64,000 nucleotides of DNA from Shewanella piezotolerans WP3 (GTDB lineage: Bacteria; Pseudomonadota; Gammaproteobacteria; Enterobacterales; Shewanellaceae): contig NC_011566.1 in the NCBI RefSeq assembly GCF_000014885.1, forward strand, positions 2,709,501 through 2,773,500, read 5' to 3'. Below are positions 1 through 12,114 of the stretch, one piece after another. How positions within the stretch are numbered: the first letter of the stretch is position 1; every line of letters starts with the position of its first letter. The notes under the pieces were generated by a model. It had not been told where the DNA came from. It did not search any database and was given only the letters and a program-made list of their open reading frames with translations. Both the position numbers and the translations under genes were made by a program.

Positions 1-768
1 TTCAAGCAACTCATCAATATAAGCTTCTTGTCTTTCTGAATAATTAACTAAGCCATACACTAGTTTTTCTGCCGTAGGCACTTGGTTATCTGCACGCATA
101 TCCGCTCGAATAGACCTAAACACGGAGTAAGCAGCGTTTGAGTTTAAGTTGCGCATATAAGAAGCGACTGAGTCTTCTACTGTTTTGAAAACAGCGACTT
201 CATGCGATAAACCTGTTGTACGCGATTGTGGTACTAATCCACAACCCTTTCTAAAGCACCATTGACCGAAGAAATTTAGACCTTCCCTAGCAAAACGAGA
301 ACTGCCCCACCCGGTTTCATTGGCAGCTTGAATCAATACCATTTGTTCTGGAACCACATCAACCCGAACTAATAGCTTATCAATTGTGTTACTGTTGATG
401 CGCCTTGAGGTATATTGATACTTTTCGGCTATCTGTTGTAGACGAAATTCGTCCGCATCAGTCAATTGTTTATCACTTTCTATTTGGCTCTTAATGCCAA
501 GTAGAAACTCTCGTTCAGCTTTGATAACTGCATTTTGGTGCTTGACTGATGGACGCAGAAAATCGAAAAATGCCTTCTTTTTCGCTTTAATATCTTTAAT
601 CTCACTAAAATTAGGCACCTTACTCTCGATAGCAGAGTTCTTAATTGCTTTACCTAATCGCAAGTTCTCACTTTCTTGTTCGGGGATCAGTGTTAGCCTA
701 ACAAGTAAAAAACCACCTATAACAACGCCAAAAGCGATGGTAAACAAACCTACTTTACCTGTCTTCAC
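1..768 (-). CDS. bax: Bax-like glucosaminidase-domain protein, 3' end outside window
   Basis: A reading frame of 256 codons runs off the left edge of the window without a stop. It begins with GTG at 766-768, preceded by an AGAGGG ribosome binding site six bases upstream. Residues about 6-25 form one hydrophobic segment (a signal anchor), so the domain is probably periplasmic. The middle holds the motif QAANETGWGSSRFA followed by NFFGQWCF, typical of the glucosaminidase (GH73-like) fold of Bax proteins. An antisense ATG frame over the same bases (494-814) has no recognisable content. Family members are about 270 residues, so only the last few codons are missing. The substrate is presumably peptidoglycan; this is family inference. 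It is divergent from the yvcK-type gene. Confidence 0.8.
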   Translation of the reverse strand, partial: MKTGKVGLFTIAFGVVIGGFLLVRLTLIPEQESENLRLGKAIKNSAIESKVPNFSEIKDIKAKKKAFFDFLRPSVKHQNAVIKAEREFLLGIKSQIESDKQLTDADEFRLQQIAEKYQYTSRRINSNTIDKLLVRVDVVPEQMVLIQAANETGWGSSRFAREGLNFFGQWCFRKGCGLVPQSRTTGLSHEVAVFKTVEDSVASYMRNLNSNAAYSVFRSIRADMRADNQVPTAEKLVYGLVNYSERQEAYIDELLE

Positions 769-873
769 TGCACGCCCTCTAAAAATACAAAATATGTTAA
801 GTCTTATTATCTAATTTTGTATTATATGACAGCTAGGATCAGATTTCATCGCGAAAAATTCTGTTTAAGTCGT

Positions 874-879
874 TATAAT
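874..879 (+). promoter_or_regulatory. Candidate -10 element for yvcK-type gene
   Basis: A perfect TATAAT lies about 45 bases before the start codon in the bax/yvcK divergent gap. No convincing -35 hexamer is seen at the right distance, so the assignment is tentative. Confidence 0.35.
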
Positions 880-924
880 GCCAATAAGAATTAAAATACT
901 TGGGTATTCAGGAAGGAGGCCCTT

Positions 925-1839
925 TTGAAAAACAATGCACTCAATCAATATCAACATGTTGTCGCCATTGGTGGAGGACATGGTTTAGGGCGTGTATTAT
1001 CAACACTGTCGTTTCTTGGTCCGAAATTAACAGGGATTGTCGCTACGACGGATAATGGCGGTTCGACGGGAAGATTGCGCGCAGAAAAAGACTGTATCGC
1101 TTGGGGCGACCTGCGTAACTGCCTTACTCAACTTTCTAAAAAACCATCTGTCGGTTCACTGATGTTTGAATACCGTTTTAATGGTGAAAGTGAGCTTAAT
1201 GGTCACAATCTTGGCAATTTGATGCTGACAGCATTAGATGAGCTTTGTGTCAGGCCTCTCGAAGCAATCAATTTAGTTCGCCAATTTTTAAACATTGAAA
1301 CACGATTAATACCAATGTCTGAAGAGCCCACTCACCTAGTCGCCATGGAAGCGTGTGGACGAAGTGTTTTTGGTGAGATCAATGTTGACAAAATGGAAGA
1401 TACCCCGATTGCTCTGTCACTTGATCCTATAGTTCAAGCCACCTGTGAAGCTTGTGAAGCGATAAGAGAAGCTGACATCATTATTCTCGGGCCTGGTAGT
1501 TTCTTAACCAGTATTATGCCGCCGTTGCTACTACCAAAAATAGCCAAGGCCCTAGCTGAGTCAAATGCTGAAGTGATATTAATCGATAATTTAACCGAAG
1601 AACCGTCACCGATAGCCAATTGTGGTTTAGCGCAAAAACTTGACTGGTGTCATCAAGTGTTGGGCCTGAAGATCGTAGATAAAGTATTGCGCCATGGGGA
1701 TACACCATCACAAGACGGATATATCAGCTACTACCCGTTAAGAAGTAGCCATCACCGTGGTTTACATGACAAAAGAGCCTTAGCTACTGCATTAGCTGAA
1801 ATGATCCCCGACAAACTTACACAGCTAGAAAATACATAA
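925..1839 (+). CDS. yvcK: YvcK/CofD-family gluconeogenesis factor-like protein
   Basis: 304 residues starting with TTG at 925; the AAGGAGG at 913-919 gives an unusually strong ribosome binding site and fixes this start. The N-terminus has the Rossmann-like GGGHGLGR (16-23), then TDNGGSTGRLR (42-52), NGHNLGNL (92-99) and GPGSFLTS (189-196), all hallmarks of the YvcK/CofD superfamily that binds UDP-sugars or phosphosugars. YvcK proteins link cell-wall precursor use to central carbon metabolism and shape; no catalytic activity is firmly assigned. The gene stands alone and ends at a strong terminator. The neighbouring bax-like cell-wall hydrolase is divergent. Family assignment is secure, the exact role here is inferred. 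Confidence 0.85.
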   Translation: MKNNALNQYQHVVAIGGGHGLGRVLSTLSFLGPKLTGIVATTDNGGSTGRLRAEKDCIAWGDLRNCLTQLSKKPSVGSLMFEYRFNGESELNGHNLGNLMLTALDELCVRPLEAINLVRQFLNIETRLIPMSEEPTHLVAMEACGRSVFGEINVDKMEDTPIALSLDPIVQATCEACEAIREADIIILGPGSFLTSIMPPLLLPKIAKALAESNAEVILIDNLTEEPSPIANCGLAQKLDWCHQVLGLKIVDKVLRHGDTPSQDGYISYYPLRSSHHRGLHDKRALATALAEMIPDKLTQLENT

Positions 1840-1840
1840 A

Positions 1841-1866
1841 AAAAGGACCCTAAGGGTCCTTTTTTA
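1841..1866. terminator. Bidirectional terminator between yvcK and aromatic aminotransferase
   Basis: AGGACCC (1844-1850) pairs with GGGTCCT (1854-1860) around a TAA loop, with A runs on the left and T runs on the right, so it can serve both convergent genes. Confidence 0.9.
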
Positions 1867-1882
1867 CTACAGTCAAAATTCT

Positions 1883-3076
1883 TTATAGCACTGCTGCAAT
1901 AGCCTTACATATGTTAGGCATATTGGTTTTTGTCATACCTGCAACACTAATGCGTCCAGAACCGACAATATAGACCCCAAACTCATTTTTCAATCGGGAT
2001 ACTTGCTCTTTGTTTAATCCAGAAAAACTAAACATTCCATTCTGAGTAGAGATAAAGCTAAAGTCCTGACTTACGCCACTCTCTTTTAAAGATTGAACAA
2101 ATAAAGCTCGCATCTCTGCGATACGCTCTCTCATCTCTTGCAGCTCTTGCTGCCACATCAGTTTTAACGATTCATCTTCTAAAATCGTGCTAACGATTAG
2201 CGCACCATGAGCAGGTGGGTTTGAGTATGATGCACGAATAGTACTTTTTATCTGGCTAAACGCATTCACCGCTTCTGCATCATTACCAGCAACGACAGTA
2301 ATAGCGCCAATGCGCTCATTGTAAAGCCCGAAGTTTTTAGAGAAAGAGTTAGCAACAATTAACTCAGGGACAATACTGGCAACTATACGCAGCCCTTCAG
2401 CATCTTCCTCTACACCAGCACCAAAACCTTGGTATGCGAAGTCGAATAGCGGCACCAATGATTTGCTTAAGCAAAGTTCGGCTATTTCCTGCCATTGCAC
2501 TTCATTTAAATCGATGCCAGTTGGGTTATGACAACATCCGTGCAATAACACTAAGTCGCCCTCTTTAGCACCTTCAAGGTCGGCTTTCATTGCATCAAAG
2601 TCCAGACCATGAGTTTCTGCTTTATAATAACCGTAAGACTTTGTTTTCAAGCCAGCAGAATTGAAAATATTATGGTGATTAGCCCATGTTGGGTTACTGA
2701 CCCAAATCGTATCGGATTTCGTATGGCGAACTAGAAACTCTGCGGCTACACGAAGAGAACCTGTGCCACCTGGAGCTTGTGCCGTTAACGCGCGAGCATT
2801 GTTAACCACGGTGTGATCCGCTCCAAACAGTAAAGATTGCACTGCGCGGTTATAAGCCTGAACGCCTTCCATACCTAAATAGCTTTTGCTCATTTCTGTC
2901 GCGAGCAACTTTTCTTCCGCTAATTTAACCGCTTTTAGGATGGGTGTTTTTCCAGACTCGTCTTTATAGATCCCAACACCTAAGTTTACTTTCTCATCAC
3001 GTGGATCAGCCTTGAATGCATCGGTAAGGCCTAAAATTGGATCGGCTGGGGCAAGTTCAACCTGGGAAAATATCAT
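1883..3076 (-). CDS. Aromatic amino acid / aspartate aminotransferase
   Basis: 397 residues if started at the ATG at 3074-3076, which has TTAGGAAAG upstream and matches the family N-terminus ([17 protein letters not shown]). An open frame extends 32 codons further to 3172 but looks non-coding. PLP-dependent fold type I, class I aminotransferase: the PLP lysine is K247 in ANSFSKNFG, with CCHNPTG (181-187) and the FDFAYQGFG segment (211-219) lining the cofactor. It transfers amino groups between aspartate, tyrosine or phenylalanine and 2-oxoglutarate in the cytosol. AspC and TyrB cannot be separated with certainty from sequence inspection. Single gene, closed by a shared terminator. Confidence 0.9.
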   Translation of the reverse strand: MIFSQVELAPADPILGLTDAFKADPRDEKVNLGVGIYKDESGKTPILKAVKLAEEKLLATEMSKSYLGMEGVQAYNRAVQSLLFGADHTVVNNARALTAQAPGGTGSLRVAAEFLVRHTKSDTIWVSNPTWANHHNIFNSAGLKTKSYGYYKAETHGLDFDAMKADLEGAKEGDLVLLHGCCHNPTGIDLNEVQWQEIAELCLSKSLVPLFDFAYQGFGAGVEEDAEGLRIVASIVPELIVANSFSKNFGLYNERIGAITVVAGNDAEAVNAFSQIKSTIRASYSNPPAHGALIVSTILEDESLKLMWQQELQEMRERIAEMRALFVQSLKESGVSQDFSFISTQNGMFSFSGLNKEQVSRLKNEFGVYIVGSGRISVAGMTKTNMPNICKAIAAVL

Positions 3077-3288
3077 AACTGCTTTCCTAAATAGAGATTT
3101 GTAGGGGAATTTGGCTGTATTTATACCACTGAAGTAGCTAGGTAGAAAGCGAGTTTTATTGACTAAAAACAAAATTTATCTATATAGCTATGAATATCTA
3201 ATAATCATCCACTAATTTTAAATAAAATCTAAAGTGAACGCCAAATTATTAAATTAGTCGCAACAAGGTTTCGCTGGATATGAGATAT

Positions 3289-3319
3289 AAAAAAACCTCT
3301 ACTAAGTAGAGGCTTTTTT
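3289..3319 (-). terminator. Terminator of serS
   Basis: CCTCTAC (3296-3302) and GTAGAGG (3306-3312) pair around TAA, flanked by A runs and T runs. Read on the minus strand it follows the serS stop by about 20 bases. Confidence 0.85.
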
Positions 3320-3332
3320 GATGACTAACACT

Positions 3333-4622
<1,290 letters not shown>

Positions 4623-4637
4623 TTATTATCTTAATAG

Positions 4638-5012
4638 TTAATAACGAGAAAATACCAATTGCTGCCCTAAATAGACGACGAATATGCAAACGCCAACATT
4701 GACAACAACATTCAAAATCGCTTTGACCAAATAACCTTCCTGCATCAACAACAGTGACTCATTGGAAAAAGTAGAAAACGTAGTTAGGGCACCTAACATA
4801 CCCACACCAATAAATGCTTTTATTTCTGGGCTCACTTCACTGACTTGTCCAAGAGCGTAAACTACGCCCATTAAAAAGGAACCCAAAATATTGACCATAA
4901 GTGTACCAAAAGGGAAACCACTACCAAACACCTGAAGCATCAATATTGAGATAAGATAGCGTAAAACTGCGCCAATAGAGCCACCTAGCGCAACAAAAAG
5001 GACATTATTCAT
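4638..5012 (-). CDS. crcB: CrcB/Fluc fluoride channel
   Basis: 124 residues with four hydrophobic segments. [10 protein letters not shown] near the N-terminus and [13 protein letters not shown] in the third segment are the conserved Fluc motifs, including the phenylalanine-rich TFSTFS fluoride path. Dual-topology dimers export fluoride across the inner membrane. The start overlaps the rarA stop by eight bases, so translation is probably coupled. A fluoride riboswitch is not possible directly upstream because rarA coding sequence occupies that space. Confidence 0.95.
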   Translation of the reverse strand: MNNVLFVALGGSIGAVLRYLISILMLQVFGSGFPFGTLMVNILGSFLMGVVYALGQVSEVSPEIKAFIGVGMLGALTTFSTFSNESLLLMQEGYLVKAILNVVVNVGVCIFVVYLGQQLVFSRY

Positions 5013-6336
5013 ATCTTTTCACCTTACTTTTAAGATCTAGCTCGGACAAATTAGCCAGTTTCTCTTTTATACGTTTTTCAAATCCACGTTCGGTTGGGAA
5101 ATAAAACTGGCTTCCAGCGATTGATTTAGGCAAATAAACTTCGCCATCTGCGTAAGCATTTGGTTCATCATGCGCATAGCGATAGCCTTCACCATAACCA
5201 ATGTCTTGCATCAGTTTAGTTGGAGCATTGCGTAAATGTTCAGGCACACTTTCATTCGCAGTCTCTCTCGCTAACTGGCGTGCTGCTTTAAAGGCTGTGT
5301 AAACAGCATTGCTTTTAGGAGCACTCGCTAAATAAAGTACAGCTTGTGCTATTGCTCGCTCACCTTCTGCGGGCCCAACTCTGTGAAAGCATTCCCACGC
5401 ATTAACTGCTACGGTCATTGCATTTGGATCCGCATTCCCGATATCTTCAGACGCAATGGCTAATAAGCGTCTGCCGATATAAAGCGGATCGCAGCCACCT
5501 TCAAGCATTCGACAATACCAATACAGCGCAGCATCAGGATCTGAGCCTCGTATTGATTTGTGTACTGCAGAAATTAGGTCGTAATATTGATCGCCATTTT
5601 TATCAAAACCCGCAAGTTGTTGTCCAGCAACCTGTACGATCATCTCTTCGGTAAAAACTTCACCATCTTTGAGCATGTCACTAATGAGCTCAATAAGGTT
5701 AAGTGCTTTTCGGGCGTCACCATCACACACTTTGGCCAACTTTATGGCTACATCCGGCGGTAAAATCAGCTTACGTTTGCCTAAACCACGCTCTTCATCC
5801 AGTAAAGCTTGCTGAGTAATCTGACATATTTCCTCGATAGTGAGTTGCTTGATAAGATAAACTCGTGCACGAGATAACAAAGCATTGTTTATTTCAAATG
5901 AAGGGTTTTCAGTCGTCGCCCCGATAAAAATCACTGTGCCATCTTCTATAAATGGCAAGAAAGCATCTTGTTGACTCTTATTAAATCGATGCACCTCATC
6001 GACAAAAAGTAACGTTCGTTGGCCTCTAGATTGAGCCACGCTTTTTGCGTGCTCAATAGCACTGCGGATCTCTTTTACGCCGGAGGTCACGGCAGAAATC
6101 CGCTCGACGTGGGCGTTAGCGTAACTGGCAACAAGTTCTGCTAAGGTTGTCTTTCCAGTACCTGGTGGCCCCCAAAACATCATAGAGTGGGCTCTACCGG
6201 CCTCTAAAGCTTGCCTTAATGGCTGCCCTTCTCCCAATAAATGCTGTTGCCCTATATATTGCGATAATGTTTCAGGTCGCATTCTTGCCGCAAGCGGCCG
6301 AAAATCTGGAGCGAAATCAAAACTAAAACTGCTCAC
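5005..6336 (-). CDS. rarA: Replication-associated recombination protein A (AAA+ ATPase)
   Basis: 443 residues. Walker [10 protein letters not shown] (56-64), Walker [11 protein letters not shown] (109-118), sensor 1 region [10 protein letters not shown] (138-147), then the clamp-loader-like lid and the C-terminal tetramerisation domain ending near [14 protein letters not shown]. RarA (MgsA) acts at stalled replication forks and interacts with SSB. Located between lolA and crcB-serS as in many gammaproteobacteria, separated from lolA by nine bases. Confidence 0.96.
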   Translation of the reverse strand: MSSFSFDFAPDFRPLAARMRPETLSQYIGQQHLLGEGQPLRQALEAGRAHSMMFWGPPGTGKTTLAELVASYANAHVERISAVTSGVKEIRSAIEHAKSVAQSRGQRTLLFVDEVHRFNKSQQDAFLPFIEDGTVIFIGATTENPSFEINNALLSRARVYLIKQLTIEEICQITQQALLDEERGLGKRKLILPPDVAIKLAKVCDGDARKALNLIELISDMLKDGEVFTEEMIVQVAGQQLAGFDKNGDQYYDLISAVHKSIRGSDPDAALYWYCRMLEGGCDPLYIGRRLLAIASEDIGNADPNAMTVAVNAWECFHRVGPAEGERAIAQAVLYLASAPKSNAVYTAFKAARQLARETANESVPEHLRNAPTKLMQDIGYGEGYRYAHDEPNAYADGEVYLPKSIAGSQFYFPTERGFEKRIKEKLANLSELDLKSKVKRYE

Positions 6337-6345
6337 GAAATACTC

Positions 6346-6972
6346 TTAATTAGGTGACTTTAAACGTTGGTCATCAATATCAACGTCTTCAGGAACGACA
6401 AATTTAAACAAATTCTTCTCACTTTTATCCAGTGTAGTCTGTTCAGAAAGCAAGAAGCTACTGGTATTACCCTGCTGATCCTTTAAGACCATTTCCGTTA
6501 AGGTTGTTTCGTTAAAACAAACTTCAACTTCTGATACACCTGCATCTTTATCGATTGGGCTAATTGCAAAACACTGGTCGGTATTAGTCACTTGGTACTG
6601 CGCCCAGGTTTTAGCATCATCATGCACCAGTAAAGCGATAGGCGAGGCACTGATGGCTTGGTTCACATCCATTACAGACACCTCTTCGTTAAATGGATTA
6701 TAGATCCATACGTCGGTGCCATCGGCAACAATCAAAGATTCATCAGGGGCAGTAAGGTGCCAGTAGAATTGGTTTGGTTGAGCAAGTGCAAAAACACCTT
6801 CGCCAGTCTGGATGACTTTATCGTTTATATCTGTGACAGTCTGGCTGAAATTGGCCTTTAAGTTGTCTATTTCAGCAAGCTTAACTTTTAACTGCTCTGA
6901 CGCATCTGCTTGAGCCGAAAAGTGGGTTAAAAGAGGCAAGCTTACAATCGCTATCGCGATCAGTTTATTCAT
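6346..6972 (-). CDS. lolA: Outer-membrane lipoprotein carrier protein LolA
   Basis: 208 residues when started at the ATG at 6970-6972, which is preceded by CGGAG and followed at once by a signal peptide ([22 protein letters not shown]); the frame is open 25 codons further upstream but that stretch would bury the signal. The mature protein has the LolA signatures [10 protein letters not shown] and [15 protein letters not shown]. It shuttles lipoproteins through the periplasm from LolCDE to LolB. It lies between ftsK and rarA, the standard order. Confidence 0.94.
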
Positions 6973-7060
6973 ATCTGTTTCTCCGGGTTGGCTACTTACC
7001 AACACTGATTTTGACTTTGCTATTTGTTCTACCAACAACAGCATCATTATATATCACGCT

Positions 7061-9550
7061 TTAATCAAAGACTTTTGGCGGTGGCGGTGCTAATACTTCT
7101 CGATTACCGTTATGTCCTTGGGCACTTACCACACCTTGAAGTTCCATCTGTTCAATAATCCTAGCGGCTCGGTTATATCCAATTTTAAATTTGCGTTGTA
7201 CGCTTGAAATTGAGCCTCGACGAGTTTGAGTGACAAACGCAACTGCTTCGTCATAGAGTGCATCGGTATCTTCATCAGACTCACTCGCTTCACCAGGAAG
7301 CAGAACCTGCTCTCCTTCAGCGGAGCCTTGAAGAATATCGTCAATATATTGAGGCTTACCACGAGCGTGCCAATCAGCAACAACTTTATGGACTTCATGA
7401 TCGTCAATAAATGCCCCGTGAACACGGCTAGGAACACTGGTACCTGGAGGCAGATAAAGCATATCACCCATACCCAGTAATGTCTCCGCACCCTGCTGAT
7501 CAAGAATGGTTCGAGAGTCAATTCGAGATGATACTTGGAATGCCATACGAGTCGGGATGTTAGCTTTAATCAAGCCTGTAATGACATCGACTGATGGTCT
7601 TTGTGTTGCAAGTATTAAATGTATCCCAGCTGCTCGTGCTTTTTGTGCAATTCGGGCAATCAATTCTTCAACTTTTTTACCGACTATCATCATCATGTCA
7701 GCAAACTCATCAACTACAACCACAATCGAAGGAAGCTTATCCAGCTCAGGAGCTTCAGGTTCCATACTGTCTGACGATTTCCAAAGTGGGTCAAAGATAG
7801 GCTCTCCAGCCTCTTTTGCCAGCTTGATTTTGGCGTTATAGCCTTTCAAGTTACGAACACCTAATGCAGACATAAGTTTATAACGGCGCTCCATTTCACC
7901 GACGCACCAACGCAGAGAGTTGGCTGCTTCTTTCATATCGGTAACAACTTCACATAAAAGATGTGGGATCCCTTCATAGACTGAAAGTTCCAACATCTTC
8001 GGATCAATCATAATGAACCGTACATCGTCAGGTCCTGATTTATACAGTAAGCTGGTGATCATTACGTTCACGCCGACTGACTTACCAGAGCCTGTTGTAC
8101 CAGCAACTAATAGATGCGGCATTTTACCCAAATCGACAATAACGGGTTTGCCACCAATGTCTGCGCCCAAAACCATGCTCAAATGGGATGGGTTATCTCT
8201 GAACTCTTTGCAGTCGAGTACGTCACGCATAAATACGGTTTCGCGGAATTTATTCGGTAACTCCAAGCCGACGTAAGCTTTACCAGGGATAACTTCAACG
8301 ACTCGAACATTCTCAGCAAGTAATGAGCGTGCTAAGTCTTTCGATAAGTTAGTAATTTTTGATGCTTTGACTCCCGGCGCTAACTCTAGCTCAAAGCGAG
8401 TAATGACTGGACCTGGAAATACGCCAACAACTTTGGCAGTAATGTTAAAATCGGCAAGCTTAACTTCTACTAGCTTACCGACCTGTTCTAACTCTTCTTG
8501 GCTGATTGGATTACTTTGGCGATTAGGTACATCGAGTAAAGAGATACTTGGTAACGGGTCCATCGGAGCTGACAGTGCTTGCTCTTCTTGTCCAGGTAGA
8601 ATAACAATACCGTCTACAATTTTGGCCTTATCTTCTTTAATACGCTTACTGGCATTGACTGCGCCAGTTGATTCTTTTGAACCAAAATCAATTGTTTCGA
8701 GTTCATCTATATTTTCGCTAACCCAAGGCGCCTGTATGGTTGGCTCTTTAAGCGGCTCAGATGGTGTCAACTGCGGTTCAATTCGGGACTCAGTGTGGGG
8801 TTCAACTTGTTCGTTTATAACTTCAAGATGCTCTTCATCTTGTTGATACTCATCTTCTGCCTGCTCTTTACTGCGCTTTTCTCTAAAGCGCTCCACAACC
8901 GACAAAAACCCTCGAGTGTCTTCGGTCTCCTCTTTTTCAGGGGTTAATCTTGCAGGGAGTTCTCGTAGTGCTTTCAAGCACCACAAGGTAGCGAACCCAG
9001 TCATGTCGATAACAGTTAACCAGCTGATGCCGGTAAGTAAGGTAAAGCCAGCTCCAACGAAACACAGTAAAAGTAAGGTTGTGCCTAACTGATTGAAGTA
9101 CGGTAGCATCGCTTGGCCAATAACATCACCAGCTACGCCACCTGCCGAGAATTCATATAACCCATTGGCATTCATGCTTCCTAGAGCTGCTAAGCTAAAT
9201 ACAATTAGAAGAAATCCTATTAGCCTAAGACCGACTGAAAAATAATCAATCTCTAATAGTTTATGGGTTCGTTTAAATAACAGCCAGCCGGTTAGCGCGA
9301 TAATGATCGGAATGATATAAGCCGTGTATCCAAAGATATAAAACAAAACATCTGCTAACCATGCGCCTACTGCACCAGTTAGATTTTGTATGTCTCCATC
9401 GAAATTGGATTGACTCCAACCGGGATCGGATGCATTAAAACTGCTCAACGCGATAAGTATGTAAGTTGCAATCATGCAACATATGATCAGACTACCTTCT
9501 AATAGCCTTTGTACGCCGGAAAGGGTTTTTACACTATTTGCCTTAGACAA
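7061..9550 (-). CDS. ftsK: DNA translocase FtsK
   Basis: About 829 residues from the TTG at 9548-9550, which sits seven bases after an AGG; another TTG two codons upstream is almost on top of that AGG and is less likely. Four to five N-terminal membrane segments (about residues 20-185) anchor it at the septum. A short acidic, proline-containing linker (about 205-330) follows, much shorter than in E. coli. The motor has Walker A GTTGSGKS (about 484-491) and Walker [13 protein letters not shown]. The C-terminal winged-helix gamma domain ([24 protein letters not shown] is read in two parts) reads KOPS sites and activates XerCD. Role: chromosome dimer resolution and segregation coupled to division. 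Confidence 0.95.
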   Translation of the reverse strand: MSKANSVKTLSGVQRLLEGSLIICCMIATYILIALSSFNASDPGWSQSNFDGDIQNLTGAVGAWLADVLFYIFGYTAYIIPIIIALTGWLLFKRTHKLLEIDYFSVGLRLIGFLLIVFSLAALGSMNANGLYEFSAGGVAGDVIGQAMLPYFNQLGTTLLLLCFVGAGFTLLTGISWLTVIDMTGFATLWCLKALRELPARLTPEKEETEDTRGFLSVVERFREKRSKEQAEDEYQQDEEHLEVINEQVEPHTESRIEPQLTPSEPLKEPTIQAPWVSENIDELETIDFGSKESTGAVNASKRIKEDKAKIVDGIVILPGQEEQALSAPMDPLPSISLLDVPNRQSNPISQEELEQVGKLVEVKLADFNITAKVVGVFPGPVITRFELELAPGVKASKITNLSKDLARSLLAENVRVVEVIPGKAYVGLELPNKFRETVFMRDVLDCKEFRDNPSHLSMVLGADIGGKPVIVDLGKMPHLLVAGTTGSGKSVGVNVMITSLLYKSGPDDVRFIMIDPKMLELSVYEGIPHLLCEVVTDMKEAANSLRWCVGEMERRYKLMSALGVRNLKGYNAKIKLAKEAGEPIFDPLWKSSDSMEPEAPELDKLPSIVVVVDEFADMMMIVGKKVEELIARIAQKARAAGIHLILATQRPSVDVITGLIKANIPTRMAFQVSSRIDSRTILDQQGAETLLGMGDMLYLPPGTSVPSRVHGAFIDDHEVHKVVADWHARGKPQYIDDILQGSAEGEQVLLPGEASESDEDTDALYDEAVAFVTQTRRGSISSVQRKFKIGYNRAARIIEQMELQGVVSAQGHNGNREVLAPPPPKVFD

Positions 9551-9694
9551 TCGCAAACCTACAATAAAAAAGACGATAATGTCAGTAAGATACCAGAAAT
9601 GAGTTTGTTTTGCAGCGTTTGGAAGCAGAACAGAATAGTGAATAAGTATTCACATGAATACTTTGCATCATTTTGTATCAATTGTATTTTGTAT

Positions 9695-9722
9695 AAAAAA
9701 AGGGAGTCGGCTGACTCCCTTC
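9695..9722 (-). terminator. Terminator of lrp
   Basis: AGGGAGTC (9701-9708) pairs with GACTCCCT (9713-9720) around GGCT; the run of A at 9695-9701 becomes the U tract on the minus strand, just after the lrp stop. Confidence 0.88.
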
Positions 9723-9743
9723 TTGTACGATAAAACAACGAAA

Positions 9744-10247
9744 CTACATATCTGAGATAGTATTGATAGCTACACGATTAGTTTGCTTAACCTCTTCCAT
9801 CACCACATATGTGCGCGTGTCAGAGACTGAAGGTAATTTTAGTAAGGTTTCCCCTAATAAACGTCTGTAAGCAGACATATCAGAAACACGAGTTTTCAAT
9901 AAGTAGTCAAAATCGCCTGAAACTAAATGACATTCTTGTATATCATCAAGTAGTTGCACGGCATTATTAAACTTATCGAAAACTTCTGCAGTGTCTCGAT
10001 TTAGTGTAATTTCAACAAACACGAGTAAAGATGCACCCAAATAGTGGGGATTAACTAATGCTGTATATCCTTTGATATACCCTTGTTTTTCAAGCCTTTT
10101 AACTCTTTCTAGACAAGGAGTGGGACTCAGCCCTACACGCTTCGATAGCTCGACATTCGAAATACGTCCATCAATTTGTAACTCGTTGAGTATATTTCGA
10201 TCTATACGATCTAAGTCTTTTATAGGACTCTTTTTATTATTAACCAT
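9744..10247 (-). CDS. lrp: Leucine-responsive regulatory protein
   Basis: 167 residues from the ATG at 10245-10247 (MVNNKKSPIKDLDRIDRNIL), chosen because it matches the usual Lrp N-terminus and has AAGG upstream; an ATG seven codons earlier is possible. N-terminal helix-turn-helix with ISNVELSKRVGLSPTPCLERVKRLE, then the RAM ligand-binding/oligomerisation domain. Lrp is a global regulator of amino acid metabolism responding to leucine or alanine. Here it is divergent from alanine dehydrogenase with a 180-base gap, a layout that suggests local control of ald; direct autoregulation is inference. Confidence 0.93.
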   Translation of the reverse strand: MVNNKKSPIKDLDRIDRNILNELQIDGRISNVELSKRVGLSPTPCLERVKRLEKQGYIKGYTALVNPHYLGASLLVFVEITLNRDTAEVFDKFNNAVQLLDDIQECHLVSGDFDYLLKTRVSDMSAYRRLLGETLLKLPSVSDTRTYVVMEEVKQTNRVAINTISDM

Positions 10248-10385
10248 ATTTTTAACCTTGAATTGCATCTATAACCAAATAAAACACTGTGTTTAGATAA
10301 ACTTCAGCAGCATAAACTGCCGAAGGAATACTATACTAGATTTCCCTGAAACATTCACGTTCAGGCAATTCAAAATAACAATTAC

Positions 10386-10406
10386 ACCCATAGTAAATGG
10401 GTTTTT
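10386..10406 (+). promoter_or_regulatory. Terminator-like hairpin in ald leader
   Basis: ACCCAT (10386-10391) pairs with ATGGGT (10397-10402) around AGTAA and is followed by a T run to 10406, 21 bases before the ald start codon. It has the form of a short intrinsic terminator or attenuator. Stem length is only six pairs, so function is uncertain. Confidence 0.4.
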
Positions 10407-10427
10407 ATGCGAAATTGAGGCTCTAAG

Positions 10428-11543
10428 ATGATTATTGGCGTTCCAAAAGAAATCAAAAACCACGAATATCGTGTAGGCATGGTACCTTCTAGTGTTCGTG
10501 AACTGACCTTACGTGGTCATGAGGTTTTTATTGAGACAAATGCTGGCTCCGGCATTGGTTTTTCAGACAAAGATTACGTTAATGTTGGCGCTAAAATCCT
10601 AGAAACTGCAGCTGAAGTTTTTGCTCAGTCAGAGATGATTGTTAAAGTAAAAGAACCTCAAGCCGTTGAACGCGCTATGTTAAGAGAAGATCAACTTCTA
10701 TTTACCTACCTACACTTAGCGCCAGACTTACCACAAACAGAAGACCTTGTTAAAAGTGGTTCTGTTTGTATTGCTTATGAAACTGTTACCGATGACCGCG
10801 GTGCTCTACCACTACTTGCGCCAATGTCAGAAGTCGCTGGTCGTATGTCAATTCAGGCCGGTGCTATGGCACTTGAGAAGTCAATGGGCGGACGCGGCAT
10901 GCTACTAGGTGGCGTTCCGGGCGTTGAGCCAGCAAAAGTCGTCATTATCGGTGGCGGTATGGTTGGAACAAACGCAGCACAAATGGCTGTGGGTCTTGGA
11001 GCGGACGTAGTCATTCTTGATCGTAGTATTGATGCGCTTCGTCGTCTTAATGCTCAGTTCGACAATAAAGTTAAAGCTATCTACTCTACTGCTGATGCAA
11101 TCGAAAAGCATGTGCTTGAAGCAGATCTTGTTATTGGTGGTGTATTGGTTCCAGGTGCTGCGGCACCTAAATTAGTTACCAAGGAACATATTGCTGCAAT
11201 GAAGCCTGGTTCTGCAATCGTAGACGTTGCTATTGACCAAGGTGGCTGTATTGAAACGTCACACGCAACTACACACCAAGAGCCAACGTATATCGTAGAC
11301 GAAGTGGTTCACTACTGTGTGGCAAACATGCCTGGCGCCGTAGCACGTACTTCTACATTTGCTTTGAACAATGCAACGTTGCCTTACATTATCAAACTCG
11401 CACAGCTAGGTTACCGCGAAGCATTACTGCAAGATAAGCACCTGCTAAACGGCTTGAACGTTATGCACGGGAAGATCACTTGCGCTGAAGTTGCTGAAGC
11501 ACTAAACCTTGAGTTTGTTGACCCAACTATCTTGCTAAAATAA
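10428..11543 (+). CDS. ald: Alanine dehydrogenase
   Basis: 371 residues, the family length. The N-terminal domain has [16 protein letters not shown] with the substrate-binding Arg and Lys residues, and EAYETVT-type segment [10 protein letters not shown]; the NAD-binding Rossmann motif is [10 protein letters not shown] with acidic D of VVILD at the end of beta 2. Catalyses reversible oxidative deamination of L-alanine to pyruvate and ammonium with NAD, cytosolic. Divergent from lrp; the leader carries a hairpin with a T run. Ends at a strong terminator. Confidence 0.96.
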   Translation: MIIGVPKEIKNHEYRVGMVPSSVRELTLRGHEVFIETNAGSGIGFSDKDYVNVGAKILETAAEVFAQSEMIVKVKEPQAVERAMLREDQLLFTYLHLAPDLPQTEDLVKSGSVCIAYETVTDDRGALPLLAPMSEVAGRMSIQAGAMALEKSMGGRGMLLGGVPGVEPAKVVIIGGGMVGTNAAQMAVGLGADVVILDRSIDALRRLNAQFDNKVKAIYSTADAIEKHVLEADLVIGGVLVPGAAAPKLVTKEHIAAMKPGSAIVDVAIDQGGCIETSHATTHQEPTYIVDEVVHYCVANMPGAVARTSTFALNNATLPYIIKLAQLGYREALLQDKHLLNGLNVMHGKITCAEVAEALNLEFVDPTILLK

Positions 11544-11562
11544 TCAATCAAATTCAGTGTTC

Positions 11563-11590
11563 AAAAAGGGAGCTAATTGCTCCCTTTTTT
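11563..11590 (+). terminator. Terminator of ald
   Basis: GGGAGC (11568-11573) and GCTCCC (11579-11584) pair around TAATT, with A run before and T run after. Confidence 0.9.
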
Positions 11591-11608
11591 GATTCTATGA
11601 CTCTCTTA

Positions 11609-12114
11609 TGCCAATCAGTATAAGAAATTGGTCTACTCAGCATTTTTTATAGCGACTAATTCAAGACGGGTAAATGATACTTTAGTTATTCCCTTATGAG
11701 TTTATTCGTTGCCGAAGTAGGCTGCCAAAAACACTCCTTTTAGGCGAGTTTTAGCGGCTTTGATGCTGTTTTAATGAACTTGAATGTAGGATAACTATGT
11801 TCTTCATTTCAAACCACATAGCCTAGCATGTTGCAGACATGCTTAGGGCATTCCCTCAATCGCTGGAGATAAGATGTGGTGAATGTCATTGATACTCGAC
11901 TATATGGTCTATTTTGTTCCATACAAAATTAGGCATTCCCTGCCTCCTTAGAGATCAGATATAGGAGTTACGAGAGTAAGGATGCTCAAAGTTAGAATAA
12001 TGCAGCAGTGATTATCGAGAGTCACGCAGGAGTAGTTATCGAGGAGCATTTAATGACATTACCTCAAAGCTGCTAAATTATCGCAGAGCGAGCAAATCTT
12101 TATATTGATTAGTA
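11609..12114. mobile_element. MITE-like element, subfamily 2, long copy (C)
   Basis: Non-coding 506-base element filling the gap between ald and the response regulator. Imperfect terminal inverted repeats: TGCCAATCAGTATAAGAA at the left and, on the other strand, TACTAATCAATATAAAGA at the right. It is flanked by TTA on both sides (11606-11608 and 12115-12117), read as a 3-base target duplication. The left 200 bases and the right 50 bases match the element at 58691-58952, but about 240 bases in the middle (roughly 11815-12055) have no counterpart there. No transposase frame. Confidence 0.75.

Noticed and set aside
494..814. 106-codon plus-strand frame near the left edge
   Set aside because: Antisense to the bax-like gene, which has the glucosaminidase motifs, a GTG start and a good ribosome binding site; the plus-strand frame has none.
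5013..5100. Fluoride riboswitch before crcB
   Set aside because: The upstream bases are rarA coding sequence and no riboswitch-like fold is apparent.
8367..8846. 159-codon plus-strand frame
   Set aside because: Lies antisense inside the ftsK linker and motor region; low-complexity Ser/Thr-rich translation and no start signal.
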